Origin: Brachynemurus nebulosus
Taxonomy: Eukaryota; Arthropoda; Insecta; Neuroptera; Myrmeleontidae
Direction of reading: 5' to 3'
DNA: 64,000 nucleotides
Assembly: GCA_035578155.1 (NCBI GenBank)
Contig: JAPWDM010000004.1
Span: 41,418,551 to 41,482,550 of the forward strand
The notes beneath the pieces were generated by a model. That model had not been told where the DNA came from and searched no databases. It worked only from the letters and a program-made list of their open reading frames with translations. Each line of letters opens with the position of its first letter. Position 1 is the stretch's first letter. A program made the translations under genes and the position numbers. Shown here one piece after another: positions 28,871-44,089 of this stretch.

Positions 28871-31029
28871 ATATATTTTCTGAAAGTCTTATCGACCTGG
28901 GAATATACTCCATAAGCATTTTTAAACGTTGGGCTTTTTATATATAAATCATTAATAGGCACATTGCATCGCTCAGCTGGGACATCTGTGTGAATACATA
29001 ATTTACTCAGATTTGAAAAATTTGAAAAATTATGTACTTAGTTTGAAGTTTTGTATAATATAATAATAATCAGTACAATATTATTTACATATTAAAAAGA
29101 AAAAAAAAATAAGAATTAAGAAATCTTGCCCATTGTAATAATAAAAATTCATATGATTCTAGTTTTCATTATGGGACTAACCATGATTTTCAATTTCCAA
29201 TTCAAGCTTCAGTTTTAAATAAATTTTACAAATTTTTTAAAATAGTAGATGGATAGGCTCTTTTAACACTTATCTGATCAGCTAGCACACTAAATAGATC
29301 TAGAATTAAAAAAGGTGCGGTTAAAACTTTTTATTTAATCTCTAAGGATATTTTCACGTTTAAATATTGTAGGAACACGTTAAAAGGTGAATTAATCAAT
29401 ATGTAGATATTCATTGTACGTGTTAAGAGGAAAGGCTTCTTGCCCGTCTTGGATTTGATAAGCTAGAGTCACCTACTCTACGTAATTCTTAATAGTTAAA
29501 TTAAAGAGCCGAAAAACGATCATAACATAAAAACCGTACAACTTTAATAAATCTAACGAATTACTGAAACTTTTAGGCGATTTTATGAGGAGACACGGGC
29601 GGGAGTATTGTCTTATCTCTTTTCCACTATGCTGCAGCGCTTCCTCAATTAAGAGTTCGAAGCTAAATTTTGCAATTTGCAAAATTTGCATGCTTGGGAT
29701 CGTCGACTTAATTATGTACCTCGTAAAAAACCTCATGATGATGAATGAGGTCATGAATGAAAAAAGTTTAGGAAGCGTTGTTTCCTATTATTCTTTAGGC
29801 AGTCTGATCAAACATAAAACATTCGTAATTAATTCTGACAAAATATATAGAGATATTATTCAAATATCAAATTTATAACCATCATTATATTTGAAGTGGT
29901 TCTGTACGGATATATCAAAGTATTACTTGATTCTGACCGTGTTTGTAATGCGATTTCTTTTATTTTAAGTATCAGTTATTTTGTTTTAACTCTAATGTAA
30001 ATATTAAATATTTCAGTATATAACGAAATTTTATTATTTTCCTTTTCTTATAGACATTTAGACATTGCACAATTTATAATGCTGTATTGTCATAATTTTT
30101 GTTCAGAATTATTACTAAATTATTTTTATTTTTTTATTTTAGTTTTAATTCCTTACAAATTTCAGCCCACTGTCTTTAGAAATTCTTCACTTTTCTATTT
30201 CATTATGTAAATAAATAATAGTTTTATAAAGTTCTTAGGCATATAAACAGATTTTTACTGAAACAAAATATAGGAAGATCAATTTATTTAAATTATTTAA
30301 TTATTGACCCGTACTTTATTTTTCTATAGGTGTATTCTATTGAGTAGATGGATATTAGCCATCTGTTCATTAGAATTTTTGAATTCCTAGTAGTATCCTT
30401 AACTTTTTGATATGTTAGTATCAAACTACATACAAAAACAATATTAATATGTACAAGTATTTTGCGATTATTTCACCGAGAAAGGAAACATTATTACACT
30501 TTAGGGAAATTTATATCGGTACATCATTTTTATTAATGAGATATTTTGATTTTTTAGAATTTATTTAAGGGTGTGTCATTAGCAGTATTTTAAGACAAAC
30601 ACTGGGCGTTTACTTTAATAAATACTTTTCTTAGCTACTTCATTAAAAATATTAGATATCTCTTTTCAACTGTCTACATAGTAATTTCTTAAACGTATGT
30701 CGTGGATAATAAAAACATGCAGGGATTATGATGTCATATAAAAGAGAATACAAATATTTAGCTGTAGAGATCTTACGTCTTTTTTACTTAAGGGTCATTA
30801 TTGCAAAAATGTTCAGAAAGTAGAGGAAAATGGGAAATAGACAAGGAAAGTGATGACGTATATTTCAAAGACGCTAAACAAATTTTAATTCATATACGTG
30901 TTTTATTTTCCATTTACATAAATTTCTTTCACACTAAAAACATCATTTATTTTTTCCAGAAATTTTTGTAAATTATGTTAAACACTGCCTTATACGATGC
31001 CCGATACTGATGCTTAAATTAAAACTAAT
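28871..31029. other. Gene-free AT-rich DNA
   Basis: I see no gene, element end or tandem array over about 2.1 kb. Short frames such as the one at 29,585-29,878 have no protein-like signature. Confidence 0.5.
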
Positions 31030-31414
31030 ACAGGGTGTCCGAAATCTTCAGGCCATAGGTCTATCATGTATTCTAGAGGTCAAAATAAGGAGGCGTTCAA
31101 AGTTCATGTAAAAAAATCACATTTTTGTACGCTGATTAGAAACGCGTGAAGCAATTTTAATGAAATTTGACACTTGGGCACTTCGGGGGATTTCACTAGT
31201 TTTAGTAATCAACGAAACCTAAAGTAAGGTAGAGATGGGTTAAAACCACCGCCATCCCAACCAATTAAAATTGGTTCGGGTATTTCTGAACAATGTACAA
31301 AAATTACGCCGTTCGTAAACTTTGAATTCCTCTCACGGGCAAACGGTACCTTTCGCATATAGGTAAGCAGGATTTAATCAACTGAGTCCCCCCATGAGTT
31401 TTGGGACAGCCTAT
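31030..31414. mobile_element. Short mariner-like non-autonomous element
   Basis: The left end TACAGGGTGTCCGAAAT and the right end TTTTGGGACAGCCTA are imperfect inverted repeats of the ACAGGGTGTCC type common in insect mariner-related elements, with TA at both edges. The interior is non-coding. Confidence 0.55.
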
Positions 31415-32145
31415 CTAGACGAAAAAATCAAATAAATTTTAAAATATAATGCAAAATACCCATTACTTACACGAAACAAGACAGCATACCGTCCTATTTT
31501 TCTTTTTGAAAAACAATGAATATTTACGTTTAACCTCATACAGCTTACCTTATGTTCAAATTTTCATTTCAGACATAATATATAATTTACGGCATTGTAT
31601 CAAGAACAACATATTGTTGACTGTTAGATACTTTGTTTCAAACAATTCACTTTTTTTTCATCTATATTTTATAATTACCTCACGGGCAGCCTGGCAAGTA
31701 GCTTGGGAAACGAATCAACGAGCATATAAATAAGCGCAGACAAAAGAGAGAAAGTGAATGTTAACAATACATCTTGACTCTCAGAGCATTTTTATGTTTC
31801 GCTTTGTTTTACTTTGGTGGCCACATTTTGTATAGGTATATTTTAATTTTATGTAATTTTTATTATACGGAGTGTTAATTTGAAAACAAGCCAGGCCTCA
31901 TATCTTTGGAACTATAAAAGGTAATTAAAATTTCTCAAAACCGTTTCTATAACATAGAGGAGGAATCACTATGACCACAAAATACAGAACCTGCACTACT
32001 ATCTCTATCGTGTAATCGGCAGTGTGCAGTTCTGAGCAAGTTAGGCTACTTAGTATTCACTCGTCCGGTGGTAGTGGATGAGCGTAGATTTTCATTGTTA
32101 TGGTCATTGTTAACACCGCCGCATAAAGTACGTATGTAGTATTAT
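31415..32145. other. Gene-free DNA
   Basis: No supported gene. A 94-codon frame at 31,449-31,733 has no recognisable motif and sits in AT-rich DNA. Confidence 0.4.
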
Positions 32146-34176
32146 ATAGTGGATGTCCCAAGAGTCAACGATATCCCTTGGAGGGATGATAGACCAGCTC
32201 ATGCCTGAGCAGAATATCAAAATATTGTCTGGTAAAATATCGCTGGTTTTCAAGATATTAACACTTTTATGAATTTCAGGAAGATCGACAATTTTGATCA
32301 GATTTTCGAGTACTACAGCTGCAAGACTAAATTTTTTGAACTCTAATTTTTATCGCGCAACCCTGGAGAGTCCTTTTGTAGATCACAATCCAAAGTAAGG
32401 GTAATATTCCTATAATCTTGGAAAAAATAAATCTTTTATGCCGATTCATAAAAATTTTTTTTATGAGCTAAGTTTGACTCTATGCTGTAAAAGAAATGTA
32501 CCACCTTACCCGGGCAAGTTATGTTAAAAGATTGCTCATTTATTGTGGTTTTTAAAAAGATCTAAAATTTGCTTCGCTTTACTTTAGAAAAAAAGATATT
32601 CCTATTTGACTGCAAAAAAATGTCATTCTGAAATTATTTCAATAATTACGAATAGTTTCAAATTATTTTAGTTACTTGCAGACACTTTTATGCCTGCATA
32701 AACCGAAGATAGATGATAATCGAAGACAGAAAATGGACAGGTAGTAGATTTACATTGGTTAGAGTGAGATAGATATTGACAATTAAAAAAAATAGTTTCG
32801 AATGAAAATATTTATTAATTTAAATTAGGTACAGATATTTATTTGAAATTAACCATAACATTGATAATCAACGAATGTGTTCAAATTGTCTACCGCCAAG
32901 ACGAATGTGAGCGCGGTATCTTTTTGAAAAAGATCTCTTTATTTGTCTTGCACATTTTGCAACATTTAGTTATTGTGCACATTCATTAATGCGATGTCTT
33001 AGCTCATTTAAATTAGTTATTGGTTTTGCATAGACTTTCTTCTTTAAGCAATTCCAGTAAAAAAAAGTGTAGTGGATTTAAATCCGGAAACCGAAGTGGT
33101 CACAATACGGGACCAAGACGACCGATCCATTTCTGAGGATAAGCTTTGATTGAAAATTTTTTTAATTCACGTACATAACGAGCTGGACATCATTTTGAAA
33201 CCACCTAACTTCGTATGTGACCAAAGGAACATTTTCTAAAAGATTAGGTAGTTAATTTTCTAAAAAATTGTGATAAATTTCTCAAGATTTCCAGCCAATT
33301 TAAAAGGATCTATTATTTCGCCGTTCAATGTTCCGATTCAGAAATTTACCTTAAAGTGATATTGTGACCCTTCTTCTCGTAATTGAATGTGGGCTTTCGA
33401 TCACATAACTATGAAGATTTTAAATCTATGAATCCATCCTTTTTGAATGTGCCTTCATTCGTCCATAAAATTTTATCTATGAATTCTGGGTTTTCTCTGC
33501 GTTTTTGTAACATATTTCAGCAAAATTTGACATGTTTAGCGTAGTCACGAGGGTGCAATATTTGCACACCAATGTAAATCTACTACCTGTCCACTTCTGT
33601 CTTCGGTAATCATCTATCTTCGGTTTACGCAGGCATAAAAGTGTCTGCAAGTAACTGAAATAATTTGAAACCAATTACTGAAATAATTTCAAAATGACAT
33701 TTTTTTGCAGTCAAATAGGAATATCTTTTTTTCTAAAGTAAAGCGAAGCAAATTTTAGGCCTTTTTAAAAACTACAATAAATGAGCAATCTTTTAACATA
33801 ACTTGCCCGGGTAAGGTGGTACATTTCTTTTACAGCATAAAGAGTCAAACTTAGCTCATAAAAAAAAATTATTTATGAATCGGCATAAAAGATTTATTTT
33901 TCCCAAGATCATAGGCATATTACCCTTACTTTGGATTGTGATCTACAAAAGAACTCTTCAGGGTTGCGTGATAAAAATTAGAGTTCAAAAAATCTAGTCT
34001 TGCAGCTGTGGTGCTCAAAAATCTGATCAAAATTGTCGATCTTCCCGAAATTCATAAAAGTGTCAATATCTTGAAAATCAGCGATATTTTACCAGACAAT
34101 ATTTTGATATTCTGGTCAGGCATGAGCTGGTCTATCATCCCTCCAAGGGATATCGTTGACTTTTGGGACACCTGTA
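32146..34176 (-). mobile_element. Long-TIR mariner-like element with decayed transposase
   Basis: Arms of about 600 bp are inverted copies. Left, GTCCCAAGAGTCAACGATAT leads on to ATGTACCACCTTACCCGGG; right, CCCGGGTAAGGTGGTACAT leads to ATATCGTTGACTTTTGGGAC. Termini of the ACAGGTGTCCC type with a TA edge suggest Tc1/mariner relatives. Between the arms, the minus strand at about 32,870-33,100 can be read as a broken DDE-transposase C-terminus (FPDLNPLHFFLLELL near 33,058-33,100, the PDLxPxDFFLW-type motif), with several stops downstream. It is not functional. Arms this long are unusual for mariner-like elements. Confidence 0.75.
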
Positions 34177-35040
34177 TACGTATGCGACACCACGCAACGT
34201 GCACGCAACCGCAACGCAACACACCTCGAATCACTTGCAAACACAAGACAGATCACACAAATACAAACTAAACTCAGTGCACATATATGCTATCTCTATG
34301 CTACTGAAACCAGTGTAACCAAAAAAGGATAGAAAATATCCTACCAATATGTTATATATGTGCATTGGGTTTATTTTGTATTTGTGTGATGCCTCTCTAC
34401 TCTGTGATTATAATCCACATGGGAATGCTGTGGGTAGCTTTGGGTTCCTCTAACAGAGACCTTATTTGTACGTGCTTCCTAGTAACATTTGGCAAATTAT
34501 CTGAAGACCAGAACTTCTACTAAAACACAATTTTTAGAGTTCGTATCTTGAATAGAAAAATGGAACTCTTATAAGGTCATACTCGTGTTCGTCTGTCCAT
34601 TTGTCGCAGAGATTTTATTCGAAAACTGTGTAACGTCGGAATTTGAAAGTGGGCATACGGTTAAGTCTGACTCGCATATATGTTTGTATATTATAATTAT
34701 TATATAATTTTGCCAGTTAACAAAAAAAGGCTATTTTAGGTTAAAATGGGTCAGTTATGTCAGAAAAATGATATTGTTCAAAATTTATTATTTGTTTGCA
34801 TTACTACATAAAACAATGGCCGTTCCCCTCCATCTTATTTTCATTTTCTAGGTTTTTAAAGCAAAATTTTGATTTTAATAGAGTTAGTAAATACTGAGTC
34901 ATAAATTACCGGAAAACTACCAATCTTCTCGACAGTGTAATAATACCTGAAAAAAAATTGCTTAAATAACAATAACAACGCACTTACGAATGTTTCAATA
35001 CAATGGAGGACATTCCATGCATTTTTCAGTTACTGCAGGC
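34177..35040. other. Gene-free DNA with a GGGTTCCGT-class repeat
   Basis: About 34,540-34,700 (GGAACTCTTATAAGGTCATAC followed by GTCTGTCCATTTGTCGC, then GTTAAGTCTGACTCGCA) belongs with the repeat in the intron at 42,850-43,430. Nothing else is recognisable. Confidence 0.45.
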
Positions 35041-36633
35041 AAAGGGTATAGCCGGGTAAGTATAGGTGAATTGGCCCTGGAAGCGAATTATTTAGTAACT
35101 ATATTAACGATATGGTGAGGCTTTAAGTAATTAATATCTACAATTTTGGCGACTAAAACTGAGTAGTTATTGAGATAACTAAAAAAATTTAAAAAAATTA
35201 CAAAAATTTTTTTCTTGGCAGCTACTCAACATAGGAAAATAATTCCCAATCCACATGAAGGCAAACACTCTCAAGAATATTAGACATATTTATTATCGTA
35301 TCAGTCCTCATTATTAGGGGAGAAAACAGGGATAATATCCGATCCAATGTTATTTTTATAGGGTTCCAATTGAGCGACCACTTCAAAAAAAATTCAGTAA
35401 CTGTGCTTTAAGGTAGTTGGTCGATAAAACGATTTTTTCAAAGGATTTTAACGAAACTTCTCTAGACATTTATTTAATCCAATACCAATAATATGAGCCC
35501 TTACCGAAAAAAAAATTGGCCACCCCAGTTTTGAGAAAAACGATTTCAAAGTTTTGTAATTTTAACACGGGCTCTTATGGGAAAACTCTATTTTTTGAAT
35601 AAAATGAAAACGTGTCAAAGGAAATTGATAAAAATTTACTATGCTATTTAATACAAAGTTACAAACCATATTTAATAAGAATTAAAGATTATTGACCACG
35701 CCGTTTTTGAAATATAATTTAAAAACATCATTTTACAACGTTTTTACAACGCTTTTTCAAGAATTCTTTTAAATTGCTACAACATAACCGCGCGAAAGTT
35801 CAAAGAAACAAGAGGTATACAAAGGACCCCTCCGGTTAAGATAGGTGAATCTGCCTAAGGTTCAACCTGGGTCGGGGATGCCATGGTTGGGTTCGCCCTT
35901 GCACATGTATTCAGTAGCTGCAATATTAGGTTATGGTTGCTTTGCGTTTTCGAGTTGTACCAAAATGTTCAATTTTGGACTTTTGCCGATTTTCCAGTTT
36001 CCTTCCCCCCAAGTGCATAAGTGTTATATACATGCATGTAGGGTTCTGCGAGCTCCATAAGACAGTGCATGCAGCTCTCAAAAAACACGGTGTTTAGAAG
36101 AATGTATTTGCAAACTAAATGACCTACAAAAACACACAAAAGGTGACTTTGGACCAAAATGAGATATAGATTTTTGAAATCTACGCCTTTGAATTAGTAA
36201 ACATTTGTCTAAAAATATTTCGCAAAATTGGGCCAAGTAAGGCTAATTTAAGGATTTACAAGTGGCTCTAGTGACACTCGGTGTTGCAGCCGCCTTAGTG
36301 GGCTTGTTTAGCCATAAAATATGGCGACACCTTCCTCATATCCTTAAAAAGGCAAGCTTGTGCGATTAAGGTTCATTACCGGTGCTTTCATCAGTATGGA
36401 AAGGTCTCATAAAATATCATAAATCAAAAAACATGACTTCCGTCACAAAAAGGTAAACTAAAAAGTTAAATATAAATAATCCTTGAATTTTTACCGCAGT
36501 TATTGAACAGTTTTGCTAAAGGCACATACTTCTTAATGTTCCTTACCTCCAACGTACCTTTGCACTGATATGGTGAAAACCCTTTCAAAAACGCCTAAAC
36601 GAGTGTACTAATGTGTTTTTAGTTGAATTGTTA

Positions 36634-37694
36634 AGCCCGGCTCGGACGCACCCAGTAATTTAGTAGAGTATAGTAATTTAGTCAAGTGGGCATGCTGTTC
36701 ATACAGGGTAAGTAATTTATTAGAGTTTGTTGAAATACTGCGAATCAAAACAATCGTTCACATACAGCTAGTATTTAGTTTAGTTAATTAGTATAAAGTC
36801 GAGTGCTTGAGTCCTTAATTTTCTTTCTTTCCTGAGAATATGTGGATCTTATATTTTTAATTTTTTTTACGATTTCTATTTGTACAAAACCTTCTATTCC
36901 CATCGTTTCTTGAAATTTCAAGTACGCTGCCAGATTTGTTTATTTTTGTAATTTTAATTTCTCACATCCCACAGATATTTATTATTTGTATTTAACATAT
37001 TCGGTAACGAATTTAAGAGTAGGGCCGGATCTAGGGAGCAGCGGAGGCACGTACCCCGAGCGCCAAAACTGCAAATTTGGGGCCACCAAACTGTTGAATT
37101 TGACGCTTTTTTTTTCTTCGCCACTTGCTTTTTGTAGGGAAAAAAGTTAAAAAGAAATATTTCTTTTGTTATTTTACGAAAAGACAAGGGTGCTGATTTT
37201 TGCACCGTGCCTCGGGCGCCACTTAGGGTAGGTCCGGCCCTGTTTAAGAGTGGTGCCTTTTGATCATCTGGCTATTTTAATTAGTTAATTAATTTGTTAT
37301 TATTTCAATAAGAAATCTATAAAGAATAAAATTAAAATTATTAAATACAATTACATTTATTTCTATAAAATATTTTACATTTTCTTTACGAAAAACCGAA
37401 ACTGATAAATAAAACAATAACCCAAATAACTAAAAAACAACAATAACTGCAATAATTATGTATAAACAACTTGTGTATTTCTGTCCACACGTGTTTAGTT
37501 TGCATACGAGTTCATTGAAAATAGAGTGGGGGAAGGCTACTCGACTATAAAAATAGAATAGAGTTCTATTTACTAAACTCGACCGTCCGCTTGACCAAGC
37601 CAGTTTACTTGACTAAAATAAATGTGTTCAAACTGGGCGAGTACTAAATTACTCGACCACTCGACTAAACGACTGGTTGCGTCTGAACCGGGCT
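36634..37694. mobile_element. Inverted-repeat element with AGCCCGG termini
   Basis: AGCCCGGCTCGGACGCACCC at the left and GTTGCGTCTGAACCGGGCT at the right are imperfect inverted repeats, with TTA on both sides as a possible 3-bp target duplication (PIF/Harbinger-like). It lies within the nested element at 35,821-39,129 and itself contains a hAT MITE. Confidence 0.65.
37020..37242. mobile_element. hAT MITE, TSD TTTAAGAG
   Basis: The 223-bp element starts TAGGGCCGGAT and ends GGTCCGGCCCTG. It is flanked by TTTAAGAG at 37,012-37,019 and 37,243-37,250, a perfect 8-bp duplication as hAT elements make. Confidence 0.9.
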
Positions 37695-39129
37695 TTACTG
37701 ATGTAGTCGGTTACAACAAGCTACTCAACATTTGTGCTGACTTGGATATCCTAATCAAAATCGACCCCTTGTTAGGTGGTAGATGGCAGCAGCTGCATGT
37801 GAGCCGATTTAAATGTCTGTTGAATCATTAGAATCCTTAAGTTACTCTGAGTAATATAGGCTTGGTGTCGTGGAAAAACCAGTCGAGTAGACAGACAAGC
37901 CCTGCTACTAAAAAGCATGGAAAAGCGTCTGAAACAATTTAGATGGGGGTGATATTGTTAAAATTTTTAATACTTTAATAAAATTCTTAATACTTCTCAA
38001 AATACTTTACTCTGACCAACATACGCTAGGTGGCATAATATAGCTTCGAATCAGTAAAAAAATATCAAAAAATATTTGGCAATGTTGAGGCAAACTATCT
38101 TTGTGTTTTCAAGTTGTACCAGGGCAAGTGCTCTGTAAATGCAAGGAGCTCTAGACACGCGGCTTTATAGTCGTTTTAATGGATTTATCCAGGGACAGGA
38201 AATCACAGAACTTTCCTGTCATTTTAAGTAAAAGCACGTGTGCTGTGCAAGATACAATCTCATAACTGGTGTTTCCTGTTGGAAAAGTCTTACAAACCAG
38301 CAAAAATTAAAAAAAAAAACAAGCTCACTAGGTCCTCGCCCTACCTCCTGGACAATGGCTTGGCTCGTTAGGTGTCGATAGGGATAAGTTGGAGGTATGG
38401 AACCTTAGGAAGTATGTGTTCTTAACAAAACTGTTCAATAACTGCGATAATAATTCAAGAATAACTTGTATTTAACTTTTCAGTTTACCTTTTTGTGACG
38501 GAAGTCATATTTTTTGATTTATGATATTTTGTGAGACCTTTCCATACTGATAAAAACATTGGTAATGAGCCTTAATCGCACACGCTTGCTTTTTTTAAGG
38601 GTGAGAGGAAGGCGTCGTCATATTTTATGGTCAGACAAGCCCACTAAGGTGGCTGCAACACCGAGTGTCACTAGAGCGCCTTGTATTTAAATCCTTAAAT
38701 TAGCCTCACTTGGCCCAATTTTGCGAAATATTTTTAGACATATATTTACTAGGTCAAAGGCGTAGATTTCAAAAATTTATGTCTCATTTTGGTCCAAGGT
38801 CGCTTTTTGTGTGTTTTTATAGGTCATTTAGAAACTTTTGCAAATATCTTCTTTTGGACACCGTGTTTTTGAGAGCTGCAGGCACTGTCTTATGGAGCTC
38901 TTGTAACTCTATATGCATATACATAATACTTATACACTTGGGGCGAAGGAAAGTGGAAAATCGGGAAAAGTCAAAAATTGAACATTTTGGTACAACTCGA
39001 AAACACAAAGCAACCTTGACCTCATATTGCAGCTATGGAATACATGTGCTAGGGCGAACCCTACCGTGGCACCCCCGACCCAGGTTAGATCTTAAGGCAG
39101 ATTCACCTATCTTATCCGGAGGGGCCTTT

Positions 39130-40441
<1,312 letters not shown>

Positions 40442-40973
40442 CACGGAAAAAAACGATTCAGTTCAATGAAATAAAACTGAATGTTTGAAAAGTATTATTT
40501 TGCCCAAATAAAATTTTGTCCAATGAATTATCATACAGTTTACCTAATCATTTCTGTTATTTCCAAAAATTAATTTTTTTGTTTGCATTTTTTAATAAGT
40601 TCCAAACAAACACATTATTTCAGTTTTAAAAACCATTTGTTTATTTAATTTTATTTGAATGAATTTATTTTAAAAGTTATGCAAACGACATTTAGTTTCA
40701 GTCCAGTATATTTTATTCCAGTTGAACACAACTTAAATATGTTCAACACATTTGAAACTGCGCATGTAGAATATGGTCATGTGATATACGATATACATAT
40801 ACATCATTATGTACTGTTTCGGCATTCGCGTCGGTTGTATTGAGTAGTTTAAAGTGATTTAACATTAAAAGAAATATTTAAACGTTCCGTTCTAAACATC
40901 CAAGTGACGCCATTGTGTGTTTTTGTATTTTTTTCTATATATGTAATATATATGTTTAACATTAGTTATTAAA

Positions 40974-43940
40974 ATGGATGAGGAAACAAAGACCATTTTG
41001 AAAAATTGGGGTTTCGAAGAGTATATATCTGTTTTTATCGGTAAGTAAAAAAATAATTTTTTTAACAAATAGTAGGTACATAGTACATATACATATCTTT
41101 ATCAGCCATATTGTTCTAAATAAAATCTGTTGTTTTGGGTTTTTCATTTATTTCAAAGATATTAGTAATTAGCACCTGCCCAAACTTTTTTACATTTATA
41201 CTAATTATGAATTTAATTTGATTAAATTAGTTTATTATAATACTAAATCATTTTTAGGTAACGAAATAGATATTACGTCATTATTATTTTAACAAACAAT
41301 ACCTAAGTTATCAGCCGTGTTGTTGTAAATTAAAATGTATTGCTTTTGGTTCATATTTTTTTCAAAGCAATAAATAATTAATATGTGCCCAATCTTTATG
41401 CATTCATAATATGAATTTAATTTTATGAAATTAGTTTATTCAGTAGTATAATACTAAATTGTTTTTTGTTAGATAACGAGATAGATATTACGTCATTATT
41501 ACATTTAACTGAAGACATGATAGCTGAAATATTTAAAAAAATAGGACCACGTAGCAAGTTTATTTCCAAATTAAATGCCTTTAAACGGGAAAAATTACCT
41601 GTAACTGTTCTGGTAAATTCAATTAATTTTAAATAATTGAAAGAAAAAAAATAGACGGTTTTTTTTTGTAATATAATATATAATATTTTATTTTAGCCAA
41701 ATAAATATGAAACCAGTTCCAGTTGCTCGACTGTATCTACTAATTTTTCGGATTTAGAAAATTTTGATCCAGTAGAAGTATCACCAGCAAAAATAAAAAG
41801 ATATAACGCATGTTACGGAGACGAATTAATACAAAAACTAAATAATTGTCAACAGTTAGATTTTAATTTAAATGATATTTTAAATAATACTTGTAACGGA
41901 AAAATTATTCTAGCAACTTATGCGGGAAACCGAATCTTAGATCGAAAATCACGAAATATTCTTTGTGATTTAATCATATCAGAAATATTTAAATCGACTA
42001 CACGGTATTTTTCAAATTAAAGTTGAATATTAATTATATAGAATTAAAAAAAAATTTCGTTATTAATTTTTAGAAAATTGGATGCAAGCCATTTTGAAAA
42101 ATTGGCTCAAGATATTATTGATATTTTCCCAAATGAAGTTAAAGAAACTTACTATGTACCATCACTAAAAAAATCTTCTACTGGAAAATGTACGCCAGCG
42201 AAAGGCCGTTTAATAGATAAATATAGAAACAAATTACGTTATTTCAGAACTTCAGGTCTTTGGAGTCCTACACCGCCTAGTGAATCCTTAAGTGTGGAGT
42301 CTGATGAAGGTAAAATCATACTTTTTTCGTTTTTACAATCTAACAAATATTTTTTGTTTATTTTTCACTTAATTTTAGGTGAATCAAAAAATCTTGTAAA
42401 TTTTAAAACATGGTTGGAATATAATACTGAACCATTTGATCAAGTTATTGATTTTTGGAAAAAAACTTTTCCGTTGAGGAAACATGAAAGTAATCAATTA
42501 TTAACCGTAAATGAGTTTATTTCACAATGGCCTATTCTAAAATGTTCTTTTGGATTTACTTTGGTAAAAAATTAAAAATATATTTCATATTTGGAAACTG
42601 TAATGTAAAAAACGTTTCAGTTTTGTTTTTTTCTTAAAATTTTACAGATTGAAAAAGATTTTGCAGAACTTTTCCCAGAAAAGGAGTTATGCCTATTATC
42701 AAATTTTTCCAGTTTTATTGAGTCTTTGTTAAAATTAAAAAGGAAGTATTTACCAGATGAGGCTCGGTGTACACTCAAGGAATTAGACAACATTAACTTA
42801 TCTGAAAGTAAGAAACATTTCTTTTTATTTACTATTTTTCTGTTGTTTTTAGGGTTCCGTAAAAAAATAAAAAACGGAACCCTTAGAGTGAGACTTCAAT
42901 GTCCGTCCGTATAGAAATCGTTTGTCTACATCTATTACAGGTAAATTAATTTCAGAAATCCTTTTATTTTTATTTGAAAAGGGGTTAGAAATGGACGGTT
43001 GAAATTTGTAAGTGCGAAACCAAGGTCAAGTGGGATATCATTTGAAAGGGCTTTGTTTACACATTTCAAAACTACTTTTTTTAAAAGTTTAAATTACGTA
43101 GGTTCTTAAGTTATGGCCAAAAATGTGCGAAAAAATACCGTCCCCCTTTCTTATCTTCGAAGTTTTCGAACCGAAAACTTTGAAAAAATTCATACAAATA
43201 GGAAATTCCATATATATTACAGGAAAAGTAAAACGAACTTCGTCCAAATGTCTATAGTTTTTTTTTTTAGATAAAATGGAAAAATTTTGGCTGGAGTTCC
43301 AAAAACCATATAAATATCTCCGATTGAGCTGAAATTTTATTTACATAACCTTTTTGGTTTAGGAAGTTACCCTTTAGGAAGGAAGATATTATACGAAACC
43401 CTCCGTGCGTGAGTCAGACTCGTACTTAACTTATTTTAAATACGTATATTTTCTTTTTCAGATAGCAAAACAACATTAAAAATATCATTATTACCATATC
43501 TAATACAATCCAGAGCAAGAATATTCAACAAAAGAAAGCAGTGGAAGCCAACAATACCCGAAATTTTAGAAGGACTACTGTTACATTCAACAACGCCATC
43601 TGAAATTGACGTCACTATAGAAAATCGTCGCACCCGTATGTTAAAACATGGACTTACAGTACAACCATTTATACTAGTGGTAGGACCAAATTTAAAAAAT
43701 ATTACCGAAACATACGTAATTATAGACAATATTAAGTATCAAATAAATTCATGTTTAAAGGCTTTTGACATTTGTTTTAAAGCTTATCATGTTTTAAACG
43801 CACGGTATAGTTCTGAATGTAGTCACATTTTAACTTTAATACAACGTTATATATATAACATTGAAACAAAATGGGATTCCGAAATTCCATCAATTTCTGA
43901 ACTTATTTCCGATTTAAAGAATAACGAAAATAGACAGTGA
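40974..43940 (+). CDS. SAM-domain protein of the EnSpm-like element, 7 exons
   Basis: The exons I assign are 40,974-41,040; 41,473-41,612; 41,697-42,004; 42,074-42,309; 42,379-42,563; 42,648-42,807; 43,462-43,940. All have GT-AG borders, and together they give one frame of 524 codons plus stop. Exons 1-2 encode a SAM domain (TILKNWGFEEYISVFI, then LHLTEDMIAEIFKKIGPRSK), a protein-protein interaction fold. The rest includes YAGNRILDRKSRNILCDL, GRLIDKYRNKLRYFRT, a WP-rich segment and QPFILVVGPNLKNI. I recall SAM proteins paired with this transposase type in metazoan elements; the biochemical role is unknown. No stop or frameshift is seen, which is notable beside the broken second gene. A repeat fills the last intron. 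Confidence 0.8.
41150..41500 (+). repeat. Tandem duplication covering an intron end and exon-2 start
   Basis: The acceptor region and first ~30 nt of exon two (ACGAAATAGATATTACGTCA) appear at about 41,260-41,290 and again, as ACGAGATAGATATTACGTCA, at 41,475. The intron sequence ahead of them is also duplicated (TTATCAGCC, then GCCCAA, then ACTAAAT). The first copy of the exon stub stops within a few codons, so it acts as intron. Confidence 0.8.
42850..43432. repeat. GGGTTCCGT-class dispersed repeat in the last intron
   Basis: It begins with a hairpin (GGGTTCCGT, A-rich loop, ACGGAACCC), then GTCCGTCCGTATAG. It ends ACCCTCCGTGCGTGAGTC followed by AGACTCGTACTTAAC. This architecture is widespread in arthropod genomes. 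It lies wholly inside the intron between exons 6 and 7, so it need not harm the gene. Confidence 0.7.
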
Positions 43941-44089
43941 AAGTCCATTTGCATTTGTTTATTACAATATTTAAAATTTTGATATTTAAAATTTCAAAGT
44001 TACTTTTGAAATACATTTATGATTATTTTTGTAATGTAAATACATTTGTTTACTGTCAATTTGAAGAATTATTTATATATCCAAAATTG

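Larger units (their letters stand above)
35821..39129. mobile_element. Nested inverted-repeat element with ~740-bp arms
   Basis: The left arm (AAAGGACCCCTCCGGTTAAG at 35,821) runs to about 36,560. The right arm from about 38,385 ends CTTATCCGGAGGGGCCTTT at 39,129. Shared internal words include GCCTTAGTGGGCTTGT against ACAAGCCCACTAAGG. The ends resemble those of the outer element (AAAGG, CCGG, TAAGATAGGTGAAT), so the two are probably one family. There is no transposase. Confidence 0.8.
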
